DNA from: Opitutaceae bacterium
GTDB lineage: Bacteria > Verrucomicrobiota > Verrucomicrobiia > Opitutales > Opitutaceae
NCBI GenBank assembly: GCA_023269565.1
Contig: JAHFTD010000017.1
Location: 1 to 34,428 of the forward strand
Direction of reading: 5' to 3'
DNA: 34,428 nt
Shown here: positions 6,884-15,111 of the stretch, in pieces
Numbering within the stretch: the first letter of the stretch is position 1
How the letters are laid out: each line of letters opens with the position of its first letter
Notes under the pieces: generated by a model
Databases searched by the model: none
The model's input: the letters and a program-made list of their open reading frames with translations, nothing else
What the model was told of the DNA's origin: nothing
Translations under genes and position numbers: made by a program

Positions 6884-7198
6884 ATGTCAACCGCACCAAA
6901 GAATGCCTTGGCGCAGCTGACTCAGGCCATGCAGGCTTGGGAGACGCTGCGCCAGACAAAGTCCTTCACCGGGATGACGCTCGCGCAGTTCAAGGCGAAG
7001 CTCCAACCCAGCCTCACAGCCCGCGCCAATCAAGCGGTGATCGAGGCGCAGATGACCGCCGCGCTGGATCAGCGCGACAATACCGACAAAATCTCGGCGG
7101 CGATCGTGCTGCTGGTCGTCAACGCCGTGAAGGGTGATCCGGAGGAAGGGAAGGACGGCGAGCTGTTTTATGAAGTCTTTTCTAAGGGAGGCGACTGA
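6884..7198 (+). CDS. Small helical protein of unknown function downstream of the 21-bp repeat array
   Basis: The product has 104 residues, no signal peptide and no membrane segment, and appears mostly helical with a Gln/Ala-rich N-terminal half (ALAQLTQAMQAWETLRQTKSF). The segment AAIVLLVVNAVKGDPEEGKDGELFYE resembles, from memory, the VVN-VKGDP-G-D--LYE pattern of a scattered group of roughly 100-residue bacterial hypothetical proteins. In that group a basic tail usually follows; here the protein ends soon after, at KGGD, so the tail may be lost. The start is well supported: AGGAG lies at 6870-6874, nine bases before the ATG. It is a single gene with its own leader and upstream repeat array, about 125 bp from the next gene. 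Function unknown. Confidence 0.8.
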   Translation: MSTAPKNALAQLTQAMQAWETLRQTKSFTGMTLAQFKAKLQPSLTARANQAVIEAQMTAALDQRDNTDKISAAIVLLVVNAVKGDPEEGKDGELFYEVFSKGGD

Positions 7199-7322
7199 GG
7201 CGAACATAGTAAAGTTCCTCGGGGCTTGCCACCAGAATCTTTATTACCAGACTAACATGGTGGATGGATCAAAAAGGTAAATCCCCGTCCCTTTTTTCAC
7301 CCGCTTTTGCACACACTACCGA

Positions 7323-8207
7323 ATGAAACCCACCATCGCCTTTGTTGGGGTCGGCCGTATGGGTGCCAACATGGCCCGCCGTCTTAGGGACTGTGGTTAC
7401 GCCGTAACCGCAGTTCACGATGCCCACGCAAGCACTGCGGGGGCGCTCGCCGCCGAGATCGGCGCACGGCACGCCCCCACGCTCGCTGCAGTTACCGCTG
7501 CGGCTGAGGTAATCTTCACCGTTGTCACCGACGATGCGGCCCAACTTGGCATCTTCACCGAGAACGGCGATTCGCTGCTGGCCGGAGCTCGCGACAAGAT
7601 CTTCGTGAATTGCGCCACTATCACGCCCGCCACACATATCGAGATTGAACAGCGGGCTCGTGCCGTTGGGGCCGCAACCCTTGAGGGTTGCATGGCCTCC
7701 TCGATCCCCCAGGCCCGCAACGGAACACTCTACCTCATGTGCGGTGGATCAAAAGAAACCTTCGAGCACGTGCGCCCCATTCTGCAGAGCCTCAGTTCCG
7801 CCCTGCACTATATCGGTCCCACCGGGCAGGCCGCCCGAGTGAAAGCGCTCGTGAACATGGTCATGAATATCAACACCGCCGCACTTGCGGAGGGCCTTGG
7901 GTTAGGTCACGCGATGGGACTTGATCTCGCGCTGCTTCGCGAGATTTTCCTGCAAACCGGAGCAAATTCCCAAGTGCTCAAGACTGACGGCGAGGACATG
8001 CAGAACCGCGATCACGCCTGCTTTTTTTCCGCGGCTCACGCCGCCAAAGACTCTACCATCGCTTGGCGGCTCGGCGTCGAAGCCGGGTTGCATCTTCCGC
8101 TAGCCGCTGCCACCAAGCTTCAGTTTGATCGCATGGTCGCTCTCGGTCTTGGTGGTATCGACAAATCGGGGGTGGCTGAGCTCACCTTCAAGGACCGCCA
8201 CGCTTAA
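7323..8207 (+). CDS. 3-hydroxyisobutyrate dehydrogenase-like / 2-hydroxy-3-oxopropionate reductase-like enzyme
   Basis: The 294-residue protein belongs to the beta-hydroxyacid dehydrogenase family, NAD(P)-dependent enzymes that oxidise short hydroxyacids or reduce tartronate semialdehyde. The N-terminal Rossmann motif GVGRMGANMARRL (residues 9-21) is clear. The catalytic Lys lies in GPTGQAARVKALVN (Lys174, Asn178). Two motifs depart from the norm: the substrate loop, usually APVSGG, reads EGCMASSIPQARNGTL (121-136), and the usual D-ST--P segment reads NCATITP. The substrate therefore probably differs from the classical ones. It is a single + strand gene with more A/T in third positions than the flanking regions, hinting at different ancestry. 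No Shine-Dalgarno is obvious. Confidence 0.88.
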   Translation: MKPTIAFVGVGRMGANMARRLRDCGYAVTAVHDAHASTAGALAAEIGARHAPTLAAVTAAAEVIFTVVTDDAAQLGIFTENGDSLLAGARDKIFVNCATITPATHIEIEQRARAVGAATLEGCMASSIPQARNGTLYLMCGGSKETFEHVRPILQSLSSALHYIGPTGQAARVKALVNMVMNINTAALAEGLGLGHAMGLDLALLREIFLQTGANSQVLKTDGEDMQNRDHACFFSAAHAAKDSTIAWRLGVEAGLHLPLAAATKLQFDRMVALGLGGIDKSGVAELTFKDRHA

Positions 8208-8337
8208 CCGCCAGTCCCAAGACGACCCGTAGGGTGTTTCCAGGGCCAACCGGCAGGTCGAGGCTAGGTTCGTAAGGAACTCTCTCCTCTGCTGGGAATT
8301 CGGCCTACGGCGATGGGTCCGGGGGCGCGCAGTCGGG

Positions 8338-9342
8338 TCAGGCAGTAAGGTCGTAATTCCCGGACGTAATCAAGGCCTGCAGGGGCAGGCCGTCGCGATA
8401 AGCGCGGAGGTTCCTAAGTAGGAATTCTCCCGCATCGCAAAGGCGGTCATGCGTGGGGCCGGCAATGTGCGGCGTAAGGGTGACATTGCGCAGGCCACGG
8501 AAAGGCGAATCGGCGGGTAGCGGTTCGACTGTGAAGACATCGAGGCCAATCATAATCTGTCCCTCTCGGGCCACAACCAGGAGGGCGGTTTCGTCGACGA
8601 CCGACCCACGACCGACATTGACGAAAACGCCGCCAGGTCGGATAAGGCGAAGCAATTTTTCACCCACGATGCCGGTGGTCTCGGGGATCAAGGGGGCAAG
8701 CTCGACGATGATGTCGTTGCCGGAGAAAAGCGACTCTAGGGTGGTGGCGCGTCTGACGCGGTAGGAGGCCTCGGCGGTGGCGTCTATATCGGGAGCAAAG
8801 ATGGAAACGTTACAGCCAAACGGGCGCAGTAAGCCGACTAACTCGCGGGCCACGTGGCCGAACCCGTGCAGGCCGACGCGTCGACCAAAAAGCGAAGCAG
8901 GGACAGGATCGTCACCCCTCCAGCCGCCGGCACCGTGCATGGTGTGTATCCAATGAGTGGCGTGGCGCAGGCCGCAGAGGATGTGGAACAGGGCGCACTC
9001 GGCGACGACACGGCTGATGGATCCACCCCAGTTCGTCACCAGCAAGCCACACTCGACATGCCCGCGCGGGACAAGTTGGCGGACGGAGCCGCATAAATAA
9101 CCAACATAGCGCAGACCGGGGGGGAGAGTCCCAGACAGCTTTGGGGTCTTCCAGCAGCCGACGAGAACCTCGGGATTGGCAGCTGCTAGGGCATGATGAA
9201 AACGATCGACCGCCAGATCCGTGGTGTCGAGATGCTGGAACGCCGGGGTGAGGCGACGGACTTCGCTCAGTATGGGCTCGGGCAGGAAATCGCGGAGTTC
9301 CTCGGGGGTGACGGCGACAAGTATGGATGACGGGCGCGGCAT
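8338..9342 (-). CDS. D-2-hydroxyacid dehydrogenase family protein
   Basis: The 334-residue product is an NAD-dependent D-isomer-specific 2-hydroxyacid dehydrogenase (phosphoglycerate / glyoxylate reductase-like). The cofactor loop reads VGLHGFGHVAREL (157-168). The catalytic triad is in place: Arg245 in NVGRGS, Glu273 in DVFTVEPLP and His292 in LTPHIAGPT. The oxoacid substrate cannot be told from sequence. I chose the ATG at 9342 because the protein then opens SILVAVTPEEL as expected for the family; a TTG at 9378 would add 12 residues without similarity. It is convergent with the preceding dehydrogenase gene (130-bp gap with no clear terminator) and divergent from the sugar isomerase gene. 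Confidence 0.9.
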   Translation of the reverse strand: MPRPSSILVAVTPEELRDFLPEPILSEVRRLTPAFQHLDTTDLAVDRFHHALAAANPEVLVGCWKTPKLSGTLPPGLRYVGYLCGSVRQLVPRGHVECGLLVTNWGGSISRVVAECALFHILCGLRHATHWIHTMHGAGGWRGDDPVPASLFGRRVGLHGFGHVARELVGLLRPFGCNVSIFAPDIDATAEASYRVRRATTLESLFSGNDIIVELAPLIPETTGIVGEKLLRLIRPGGVFVNVGRGSVVDETALLVVAREGQIMIGLDVFTVEPLPADSPFRGLRNVTLTPHIAGPTHDRLCDAGEFLLRNLRAYRDGLPLQALITSGNYDLTA

Positions 9343-9677
9343 TGAAGGAGGGAGGAACCACGGGAATAAGGAGACCAAATTTGCACGGATTCAATCTTTT
9401 GAGCTACCCGACGTGTTGGTTCGGGAGGAGTCATGAGTTCAAGTAGCGGCTTGGGATTGCTCGGATCCGCCGCGATTCGACGAATGCACTCTACTGGGAC
9501 GGTCGGGTCGAGAGTGATTGTTCCTATTTTTGTGTTATATATATACCATGGCACGAAATTCCCTAGCAAGGAACTCTGCGCCTTCATCCGGGCAGATGAG
9601 GTTGGTTTGCAAGGCAGAGGGAACGCGCTCTTTTTTCGTGTCAACCAGGCCCTCGGCACCCACGCTGTCGCCCTCCC
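9343..9677. other. Gene-free divergent spacer with an AT-rich promoter-like island
   Basis: No supported gene is seen between the two divergent starts. The only striking feature is the AT-rich run near 9524-9547 ending in TTATATATATACC, unusual in this GC-rich setting. TTGTTC at 9518-9523 and TATACC at 9542-9547 are 18 bp apart and could serve as a weak + strand promoter, giving a leader of about 125 bases for the isomerase gene at 9678. Short frames here show no recognisable protein. Confidence 0.35.
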
Positions 9678-10475
9678 ATGGCTTACACGCGCACCTATTC
9701 CACTCTCGGCAGTCCCGAACTGAGCTTGGAGCAAACTCTCGCTCTCACCGCCCGGCATGGTCTTCCGGGAGTGGAACTCCGGGCCTTGGCTGGAACAATC
9801 GACCTGCCGGGGCACTTCACGTCCGTCTACGGCACGCCGGCAGTCCTGGCAGCCCGGTTGCGCACGCAGCCGGTGAAGATTCTCTCGCTCGACACTTCGC
9901 TCAAGCTTGCGGGCAGCACGACCGCGGAACGCGGGGAGTTCTTGAAATTCCTCCCATGGGCTGAGGCGCTTGGCGTGCCGCGGCTGCGGGTGTTCGACGG
10001 CGGCCAAAATGCCGACCCAGCCACGCACCGCGAGATGGCAGACACCGTTGCGTGGTGGAGGACGCTGCGGGCCAAAAACAACTGGCGGGCCGACCTCATG
10101 GTCGAGACGCACGATGCGCTGCGCACAGCCGAATCAATCAACCAGTTTTTGCGGCTGGCTCCGGGCACGGGCATCCTCTGGGACACGCACCACACGTGGA
10201 AGACCGGCGGCGAGGATCCGCTCGTGACCTGGCAGGCCATCCGGCCGCATGTCGTGCACATGCACGTGAAGGACAGCGTCAGCATTCCGAACGGGAAACA
10301 CCCCTTCAGCTACCGGTTGCCCGGCGACGGCGAATTTCCGATGCAGTCGCTGCGGGAGGTGATCCGCGAGGAATATGTCGGCCCGGTCAGCCTTGAATGG
10401 GAGAGGCTGTGGCACCCCGAGCTGGCGCCGGTGGACGATGCCCTCACGGCTGCGACGCAACGCGGCTGGTGGTGA
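9678..10475 (+). CDS. Sugar phosphate isomerase/epimerase family protein (TIM barrel)
   Basis: The 265-residue product belongs to the xylose-isomerase-like TIM barrel / AP endonuclease 2 superfamily. Likely metal ligands follow the usual order: Glu143 in LMVETHDAL, Asp169 in ILWDTHHTW, His194 or His196 in VVHMHVKDS, and Glu240 or Glu242 in VSLEWERLWHPEL. An early strand GVELRA carries another conserved Glu. Members isomerise or epimerise sugars and inositols, or act as dehydratases, so the exact substrate is open. The ATG at 9678 lacks a Shine-Dalgarno. The gene stands alone on the + strand and converges with the esterase gene; it may serve the sugar pathways to its right. Confidence 0.85.
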   Translation: MAYTRTYSTLGSPELSLEQTLALTARHGLPGVELRALAGTIDLPGHFTSVYGTPAVLAARLRTQPVKILSLDTSLKLAGSTTAERGEFLKFLPWAEALGVPRLRVFDGGQNADPATHREMADTVAWWRTLRAKNNWRADLMVETHDALRTAESINQFLRLAPGTGILWDTHHTWKTGGEDPLVTWQAIRPHVVHMHVKDSVSIPNGKHPFSYRLPGDGEFPMQSLREVIREEYVGPVSLEWERLWHPELAPVDDALTAATQRGWW

Positions 10476-10565
10476 GGTGACGATAGGCTTAGCAAATACA
10501 CGCGGCTCTATCCTATTTTGGAGTAGTCTGTCCAGCTGGAGACGCGTCGCCCTCGGAGCGTCGTT

Positions 10566-11432
10566 CTATTGAGCGCGGCTCAAAAGTCCCCGGGCTTCCA
10601 GGAAGTCGATGATCAGCTGGCGTGACTTCTCCTTCCACTCGGGCACGTCATTGCCGAAATTGTGTCCGCCACCGGGGACGATGTGCAGATCGCAGGTGTT
10701 GCCGGTCGCCACGAGCTTGTCGCGCAGGGCAAGGGCCTGCCGCAGCGGCACGGTGTTGTCGGCGTCGCCATGGAACGCCAACATAGGCGGCATCTTCGCG
10801 TCGAGCTGGTGGATGGGCGAAAGCGCGGTGGTGTTCGCGCCGAAGCGCTGTGGTGTGTAGCCGGTGTCGGCCGACGTGTCCGAGATGGTGCTGAAAAGGA
10901 TGAGCACGGCGGGCTTGCGGCGCGGTGATTCCGCCTCGGCGGAACCGGGCGGGGCAGGGGTGATGGCCGTCCACAACGCGACGTGGCCGCCGGAGGAGTT
11001 GCCGCCCACGGCAATGCGCGCGGGATCAAGACCGAGTTCGGCAGCGTGAACTTGCACCCAATGCAGGGCGGCGCGGCTGTCGGCCACGGCCGCGAGCGGC
11101 GAGGTGTCGTTGCGGCCCTTCGTGCGGTAGTCGGGCGCAATGCCGACCAGGCCAAGATCCGCTGCAAAGCGCGCCCAGAAGATCGCGCTGGCCGGCGTGC
11201 CTGTGGTCCAGCCGCCGCCGAAGAAGAACATCAGCGCACCGCGCCGGTCGCCGACCTTCCAGCCCACCGGCTTGATCACAAAGAGCCGTTGCGGCTCGGG
11301 CGTGCCGGCGCGGTAGACGAAGGTCTCGGTGCCGGGCAGTTCGGTGGGCGTAGTCTCGGGTGCGGCCGGTGCAGCGAGGCCGGCCGTGGCAGCCACGAGA
11401 AAAAACGCGTGGCGCGGGAAGCGGAAAAGCAT
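10566..11432 (-). CDS. Secreted alpha/beta hydrolase (esterase-like)
   Basis: The 288-residue protein has a signal peptide (MLFRFPRHAFFLVAATAGLA, cleavage probably just after) and an alpha/beta-hydrolase fold. Oxyanion residues lie in MFFFGGGW (68-75). The nucleophile elbow is GGNSSGGH with Ser146. The acid is Asp223 in HGDADNTVP and the base is His257 in GGGHNFGN. The set resembles the BD-FAE / acetyl-xylan-esterase-like group, so a role in removing acyl groups from polysaccharide fragments in the periplasm is plausible. It is the last gene of the minus-strand cluster, 31 bp after the dioxygenase-like gene. The substrate is inferred from context only. Confidence 0.88.
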   Translation of the reverse strand: MLFRFPRHAFFLVAATAGLAAPAAPETTPTELPGTETFVYRAGTPEPQRLFVIKPVGWKVGDRRGALMFFFGGGWTTGTPASAIFWARFAADLGLVGIAPDYRTKGRNDTSPLAAVADSRAALHWVQVHAAELGLDPARIAVGGNSSGGHVALWTAITPAPPGSAEAESPRRKPAVLILFSTISDTSADTGYTPQRFGANTTALSPIHQLDAKMPPMLAFHGDADNTVPLRQALALRDKLVATGNTCDLHIVPGGGHNFGNDVPEWKEKSRQLIIDFLEARGLLSRAQ

Positions 11433-11463
11433 CAGTGGGGATAGCTGAAGTGCCGTCCAAACA

Positions 11464-12273
11464 TCAACCCTTGCCGGCCTCTTCGTTGCTGACCGGCTTG
11501 AAGTTCGGGCGGCTGTAGCGTTGCGTCGGGGGCGTGCCGTAGGGGTTGTGCTTGAAGGTGTCCACGCCGCGGCAGAGGTAGATCTTGAAGTTCGGGTTCA
11601 CAGACAAGTCGTTCTTCACGTTGGTGCCCGAGTAGCGGATGGTCAGTCCCGCGCGGCGGCGGTCGGAGGGGTTGGCCTGCGAGCCGTGGATGGCTCGGTC
11701 GTCATGCAGCGAGCACTCGCCGGCCTTGAGGCGGAACTGCACGGCGTGGTCGGCGTTAAAGTCGCTGCCGTCCTCCAGCTCGAGGGTGAGCACGGAACTG
11801 GTTTCCTTCGATCGGCGGTGCTTGATGACGCCGCCCTTGTGCGAACCCGGCAGCAGCTTCATGCCGCCGTTGCCTTCATCGACGTCGTCGAAGGCCAGCC
11901 AGACAGTGACAGAATTATGCGGCGCCATCGGCCAGTAATAGGAGTCCTGGTGCCAGCCCACGGTAGCCATGCTGCGCGGGTCCTTGATAAAGAAGTTGCT
12001 CGCCCAGCAGTAGAAATTTGGCCCGAGGATGTCCTCGACGAGATTATGGATCTTGGGGTTCATCGCGATCTCGTAGAGGTAGGTGCTCGTCTCGTGCCAT
12101 TCGCGGATGTCCTTGGTGGTCTCGCCCGGCTGGAGCAGGGCGAGCAGCTGGGGTAGCTCTGAGTTGATCACGGCCATTTCCTCGCGGGTGTAAATCGCGG
12201 GCAGGCCGAGAAGGTAGCCGTTGTCGTGATAGAATTTCTGCTGGGCAGGGGTGAGGTGGTGGGTGGGGTTCAT
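11464..12273 (-). CDS. Phytanoyl-CoA dioxygenase (PhyH) family protein
   Basis: The 269-residue protein belongs to the PhyH branch of non-haem iron(II), 2-oxoglutarate-dependent oxygenases. The facial triad is visible: His108 and Asp110 in VGWHQDSYYW and His196 in DDRAIHGSQANPS. Arg207 in RRRAGLTIRY probably holds 2-oxoglutarate. Members hydroxylate very varied small molecules, so the substrate is unknown. Such genes are frequent in sugar clusters of Planctomycetes and Verrucomicrobia, where their role is mostly untested. The ATG at 12273 gives the usual length; an upstream TTG at 12300 adds MILFKKLSP and is less likely. A dyad-bounded repeat lies just upstream, between it and the SIS gene. 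Confidence 0.9.
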   Translation of the reverse strand: MNPTHHLTPAQQKFYHDNGYLLGLPAIYTREEMAVINSELPQLLALLQPGETTKDIREWHETSTYLYEIAMNPKIHNLVEDILGPNFYCWASNFFIKDPRSMATVGWHQDSYYWPMAPHNSVTVWLAFDDVDEGNGGMKLLPGSHKGGVIKHRRSKETSSVLTLELEDGSDFNADHAVQFRLKAGECSLHDDRAIHGSQANPSDRRRAGLTIRYSGTNVKNDLSVNPNFKIYLCRGVDTFKHNPYGTPPTQRYSRPNFKPVSNEEAGKG

Positions 12274-12313
12274 GGGGGAAAGTTTTTTAAACAGAATCAA
12301 GGCAGTCGGTGTC

Positions 12314-12385
12314 GACCACGGATTTCCCGGATAGAAACTGATTCCTTCTGCTTATTGCCGAATTCATCCGTGTTCGTCCGTGGCT
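12314..12385. repeat. REP/MITE-like element with CCACGGA...TCCGTGG ends
   Basis: Inverted 7-bp ends CCACGGA (12316-12322) and TCCGTGG (12377-12383) bound a 68-bp element. The right end repeats the theme as ATCCGTGTTCGTCCGTGG. From memory, ATCCGTG/CATCTGTGG-type sequences are common short dispersed repeats between genes in Verrucomicrobia and Planctomycetes. Only one copy is in this window, so its repetitive nature is inferred. It fills the gap between the SIS and PhyH genes and contains no gene. Confidence 0.55.
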
Positions 12386-12395
12386 AACAAAGGAT

Positions 12396-13010
12396 TCAGC
12401 CGAAAAAGGCGTCCTCGAGCATCAGCGAGAGGCAGTGGTAGATTGGCAGGTGGTATTCCTGCGCACGGTAGGTCTCGCGGGCCGGGACACGGATGCAGAT
12501 GTCGCTAAGGCTGCGCAGGCGGCCGCCGCTGGCGCCGGTGAGGCCGATGGTCCGCAAGCCACGTGCCCGGGCGGTTGCCGCGGCGTGGCAGACATTTCGT
12601 GCGTTGCCGGAGGTGCTGAGTGCGACGAGCACGTCGCCGCGTCTGCCGAGGGCGGCGGTGAGCTGGGCAAAGGCCAGGTCGGAGGTCACATCGTTGCCGA
12701 ATGCGCTAGTGAGTGCAGTGAAACTGGTGAGCGGGATGGCGGGCAGGGCGCCCTGCAGGTGCTTGGCGACATACGAGGGCAGTTTTTTGCGGTCCTTGGC
12801 GGAGAGCGGGCGCTTTTGGCCAAAACCCTTGAGCAATTCACCGGCCCAGTGGTCGGCGTCCGCAGCACTGCCGCCGTTGCCGCAGAGGAGGATCTTGCCG
12901 CCGGACTTGAAGCAGGCGTGCAGGACGGCATAGGCCTCCGCAATCGACGCCTCGCACGCCGCGAGCTCGGGCAGGCGCCGGATCAGTTTTGCCAGATGGG
13001 GGGTGGACAT
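12396..13010 (-). CDS. SIS-domain protein, GmhA/phosphoheptose-isomerase-like
   Basis: The 204-residue product is a single SIS (sugar isomerase) domain of the GmhA/DiaA type. The phosphosugar-binding motifs are clear: LLCGNGGSAADADHWAGEL (41-59) and LSTSGNARNV (131-140). GmhA converts sedoheptulose 7-phosphate to a heptose phosphate for lipopolysaccharide, but here the gene sits next to a ROK gene in a sugar-catabolic cluster. An aldose-ketose isomerase or a sugar-phosphate sensor of this pathway is as likely. It begins 17 bp after the ROK gene on the same strand, consistent with one transcript. The fold assignment is strong; the substrate is not known. Confidence 0.9.
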   Translation of the reverse strand: MSTPHLAKLIRRLPELAACEASIAEAYAVLHACFKSGGKILLCGNGGSAADADHWAGELLKGFGQKRPLSAKDRKKLPSYVAKHLQGALPAIPLTSFTALTSAFGNDVTSDLAFAQLTAALGRRGDVLVALSTSGNARNVCHAAATARARGLRTIGLTGASGGRLRSLSDICIRVPARETYRAQEYHLPIYHCLSLMLEDAFFG

Positions 13011-13027
13011 AAAAGATGGCAGGTTGA

Positions 13028-14032
13028 TCAGGTTTTGCTCTCGGCCTGGAGCGCGATCGCGATGGCGCCGTAGCTGCCGATGGTTTCACCCAGCTTGGCC
13101 GGCAGGATCCGGCAAGCCGCGAGGGAGTGGGGCAGGGCTTCACGGGCCAGCGTCTTCCGCATGGCCGGATCGAGCAGCCTGCGGCAATGGGGATAGAAGC
13201 CGCCGATCACGATCCGCTCGGGATTCAACAGGTCGATAATGAAGGCGAGGGCCTCGCCGAGGCGCCGGCCCGCCTCGCCCATGATCGCGCGGGCGAGCGG
13301 ATCGCCGTCCTTGGCCGCATCGGCGATCTGGCGCGTCGTGGTTTTTCCATTGGGGGAATACCACACGGGTGGGGACCTGACCTGCTGGCGCACGCAGGAT
13401 TCGGCGAGCCGGGCGATGCCGCCGCCGCTGCAAAAGCCCTCGAAGGACCCGGCTTTGCCGAAGCCCATGGGCCCGTCGACGGCGAGGCGCAGGTGGCCGA
13501 CCTCGCCGGCGTCGCCGCTGGCGCCTACATAGAGACGGCCGTTCAATATAACCCCGGCGCCCATGCCGGTGCCCGAGGTGAGGAAAACCATGTGCCGGCA
13601 GCCGCGGCCTGCGCCGAATCGCCACTCGGCGAGCGCACATGCGTTCGCATCGTTCATGAGAAAGGCCCGGCCGCCGAATTTTTTCACCAGGCGCCGGCAG
13701 ATCTCCACGCCGTGCCAGCTGCGCGCGAGGTTGGGCGGCGAAAGGATCACGCCCCGCGTGGCGTCGAGCGGCCCGCCGCACGAGATGCCGAAGACGGGGT
13801 TCGCCGGCATCACGCGGGCGGCGGCCTTGGTCAGCGCCGCAAATGTCGTCGCAAAATCGCCCGTGGGCACGCGGATGATCTCCTCGAGGACGCCGTGCCG
13901 CACGCGGCTGGCCGCGCACTTGGTCCCGCCGATGTCGAAGCCGATGATTTCTTCCGGACCTTCACTGGCGAGACCGGGTGGGAGACTTCGTCCCTGACCC
14001 CGGGCCGGTTGAGGCAGGGAAGGCAGCTTCAT
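13028..14032 (-). CDS. ROK-family protein lacking the usual zinc cysteines
   Basis: The 334-residue protein has the ROK (repressor, ORF, kinase) fold. It shows IIGFDIGGTKCA (ATP phosphate loop, 29-40), catalytic Asp128 in LMNDANACA, TSGTGMGAGV (152-161) and GDAGEVGHLRL with His180. No DNA-binding domain precedes it, so it should be a sugar kinase rather than a repressor. The zinc motif C-CG--GC-E is absent: the aligned segment (189-198) is MGFGKAGSFE, with the three Cys replaced by Met, Phe and Ser. The ATG at 14032 leaves about 27 extra polar residues before the fold. The frame extends further upstream without similarity. It is followed 17 bp on by the SIS gene. The substrate is unknown. Confidence 0.87.
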   Translation of the reverse strand: MKLPSLPQPARGQGRSLPPGLASEGPEEIIGFDIGGTKCAASRVRHGVLEEIIRVPTGDFATTFAALTKAAARVMPANPVFGISCGGPLDATRGVILSPPNLARSWHGVEICRRLVKKFGGRAFLMNDANACALAEWRFGAGRGCRHMVFLTSGTGMGAGVILNGRLYVGASGDAGEVGHLRLAVDGPMGFGKAGSFEGFCSGGGIARLAESCVRQQVRSPPVWYSPNGKTTTRQIADAAKDGDPLARAIMGEAGRRLGEALAFIIDLLNPERIVIGGFYPHCRRLLDPAMRKTLAREALPHSLAACRILPAKLGETIGSYGAIAIALQAESKT

Positions 14033-14187
14033 GCGCTGATCACAACCGAATCGAGGGCCAAGTTCCACAGAAAAGGTGTGATTCCTGCCGGTGATATCAG
14101 GAGCAGTTTTCAGCCGGAGCCTCTGGCACGGCGACAGAACGCCGCCGGGGATCAGCCTGGCGACTGAGCGGCCGGCTACGCCCACGG

Positions 14188-14967
14188 CTATAGGCGGGGA
14201 ATGGTCAGACCGCCGTCGACCATCACCACCTGCCCGGTGGAGAAGGGGAAGTCTCCCCGTGCCAGTGCGGCTACCGCCTTTCCAATGTCCTCGGGATAAC
14301 CCCACCGTGGTTGCACACACAGACCGCCGGCGATCAAGGCATCATACTTCCCCGTGACGCCCGCGGTCATGTCGGTCTTGATGATCCCTGGGCGGACTTC
14401 GTAGACGGCGATGCCATCGGAACCGAGACGGGCGGCGAAAAGTTGCGTGAGCATGCTCAATCCGGCTTTGGCGATGCAGTATTCGCTGCGGCTGATGCTC
14501 ACCACGGTGGAGGAAATGGACGTGAGGTTGATGATCGCGGCGGGGAAAGCTGGATCGGCTTTCTTCGCGGCGACCATGTCGCGGGCGAAGGCTTGGGTGA
14601 GAAAGAACACGCCCTTGAGGTTGGTGTTAACGATATGGTCATAGCTCTCCTCGGTTGTCTCGAGCAGGTCGGCACGGACCTGCGGCGCGACGCCGGCGTT
14701 GTTGACGAGCAAGTTGATCGTGCCACCAGAAAAAGCCTTGGTGGCGGCGAGGATCGCAGCTCGGCCTTCGACTGAGCCGATATCGCCGCGGGCGTAGCCG
14801 ACGCGAACGCCATGCGCGCGCAGCGCGGCGAGGGGCGCAGCGACGGCGTCCTCGGGACGGACTCCATTGATGATGAGATCCCATTTTTCAGCGGCGAGTT
14901 TCTGGGCGATGCCATAGCCGATGCCGCGGCTGCCACCGGTGACAAGGGCGATTCTGGAGTGTAACAT
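14188..14967 (-). CDS. Short-chain dehydrogenase/reductase (classical SDR)
   Basis: The 259-residue protein is a classical NAD(P)-dependent SDR of the FabG-like type. The cofactor loop TGGSRGIG is at 10-17, NNAG at 89-92, the catalytic Ser near 152-153 in TSISST and Tyr163/Lys167 in SEYCIAKAG. The C-terminal VVMVDGG is also typical. In this setting it probably oxidises or reduces a sugar acid or ketose. The ATG at 14967 is the only sensible start; no Shine-Dalgarno is seen. It lies 144 bp after the Gfo/Idh/MocA gene and 155 bp before the ROK gene, gaps with no clear terminator, so co-transcription is possible but not shown. Confidence 0.92.
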   Translation of the reverse strand: MLHSRIALVTGGSRGIGYGIAQKLAAEKWDLIINGVRPEDAVAAPLAALRAHGVRVGYARGDIGSVEGRAAILAATKAFSGGTINLLVNNAGVAPQVRADLLETTEESYDHIVNTNLKGVFFLTQAFARDMVAAKKADPAFPAAIINLTSISSTVVSISRSEYCIAKAGLSMLTQLFAARLGSDGIAVYEVRPGIIKTDMTAGVTGKYDALIAGGLCVQPRWGYPEDIGKAVAALARGDFPFSTGQVVMVDGGLTIPRL

Positions 14968-15111
14968 GTGATGTGTTTGGTGAATTTGGGTGGTGCCCGG
15001 GGAATTCAGAATACAGAATCCGCGGGATCCAAAAAGAGAGACGGAGTGCGCGTGAGTGTTCGGCTCATCTTGTGGATATTCAATACGGCATTAGATTGAT
15101 AGCCTAGTGTG

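Noticed and set aside
6411-6920. + strand frames covering the repeat array as genes
   Set aside because: Codon use is unlike neighbours, no ribosome binding site is seen, and one frame runs past the well-supported start at 6884.
7199-7322. Terminator or small gene after the 104-residue protein
   Set aside because: CCACC/GGTGG arms are only 5 bp with a long loop, and short frames there lack support.
10530-10565. Terminator between the isomerase and esterase genes
   Set aside because: Only a 5-bp GACGC/GCGTC pairing with a long loop and no T tract; too weak to call.
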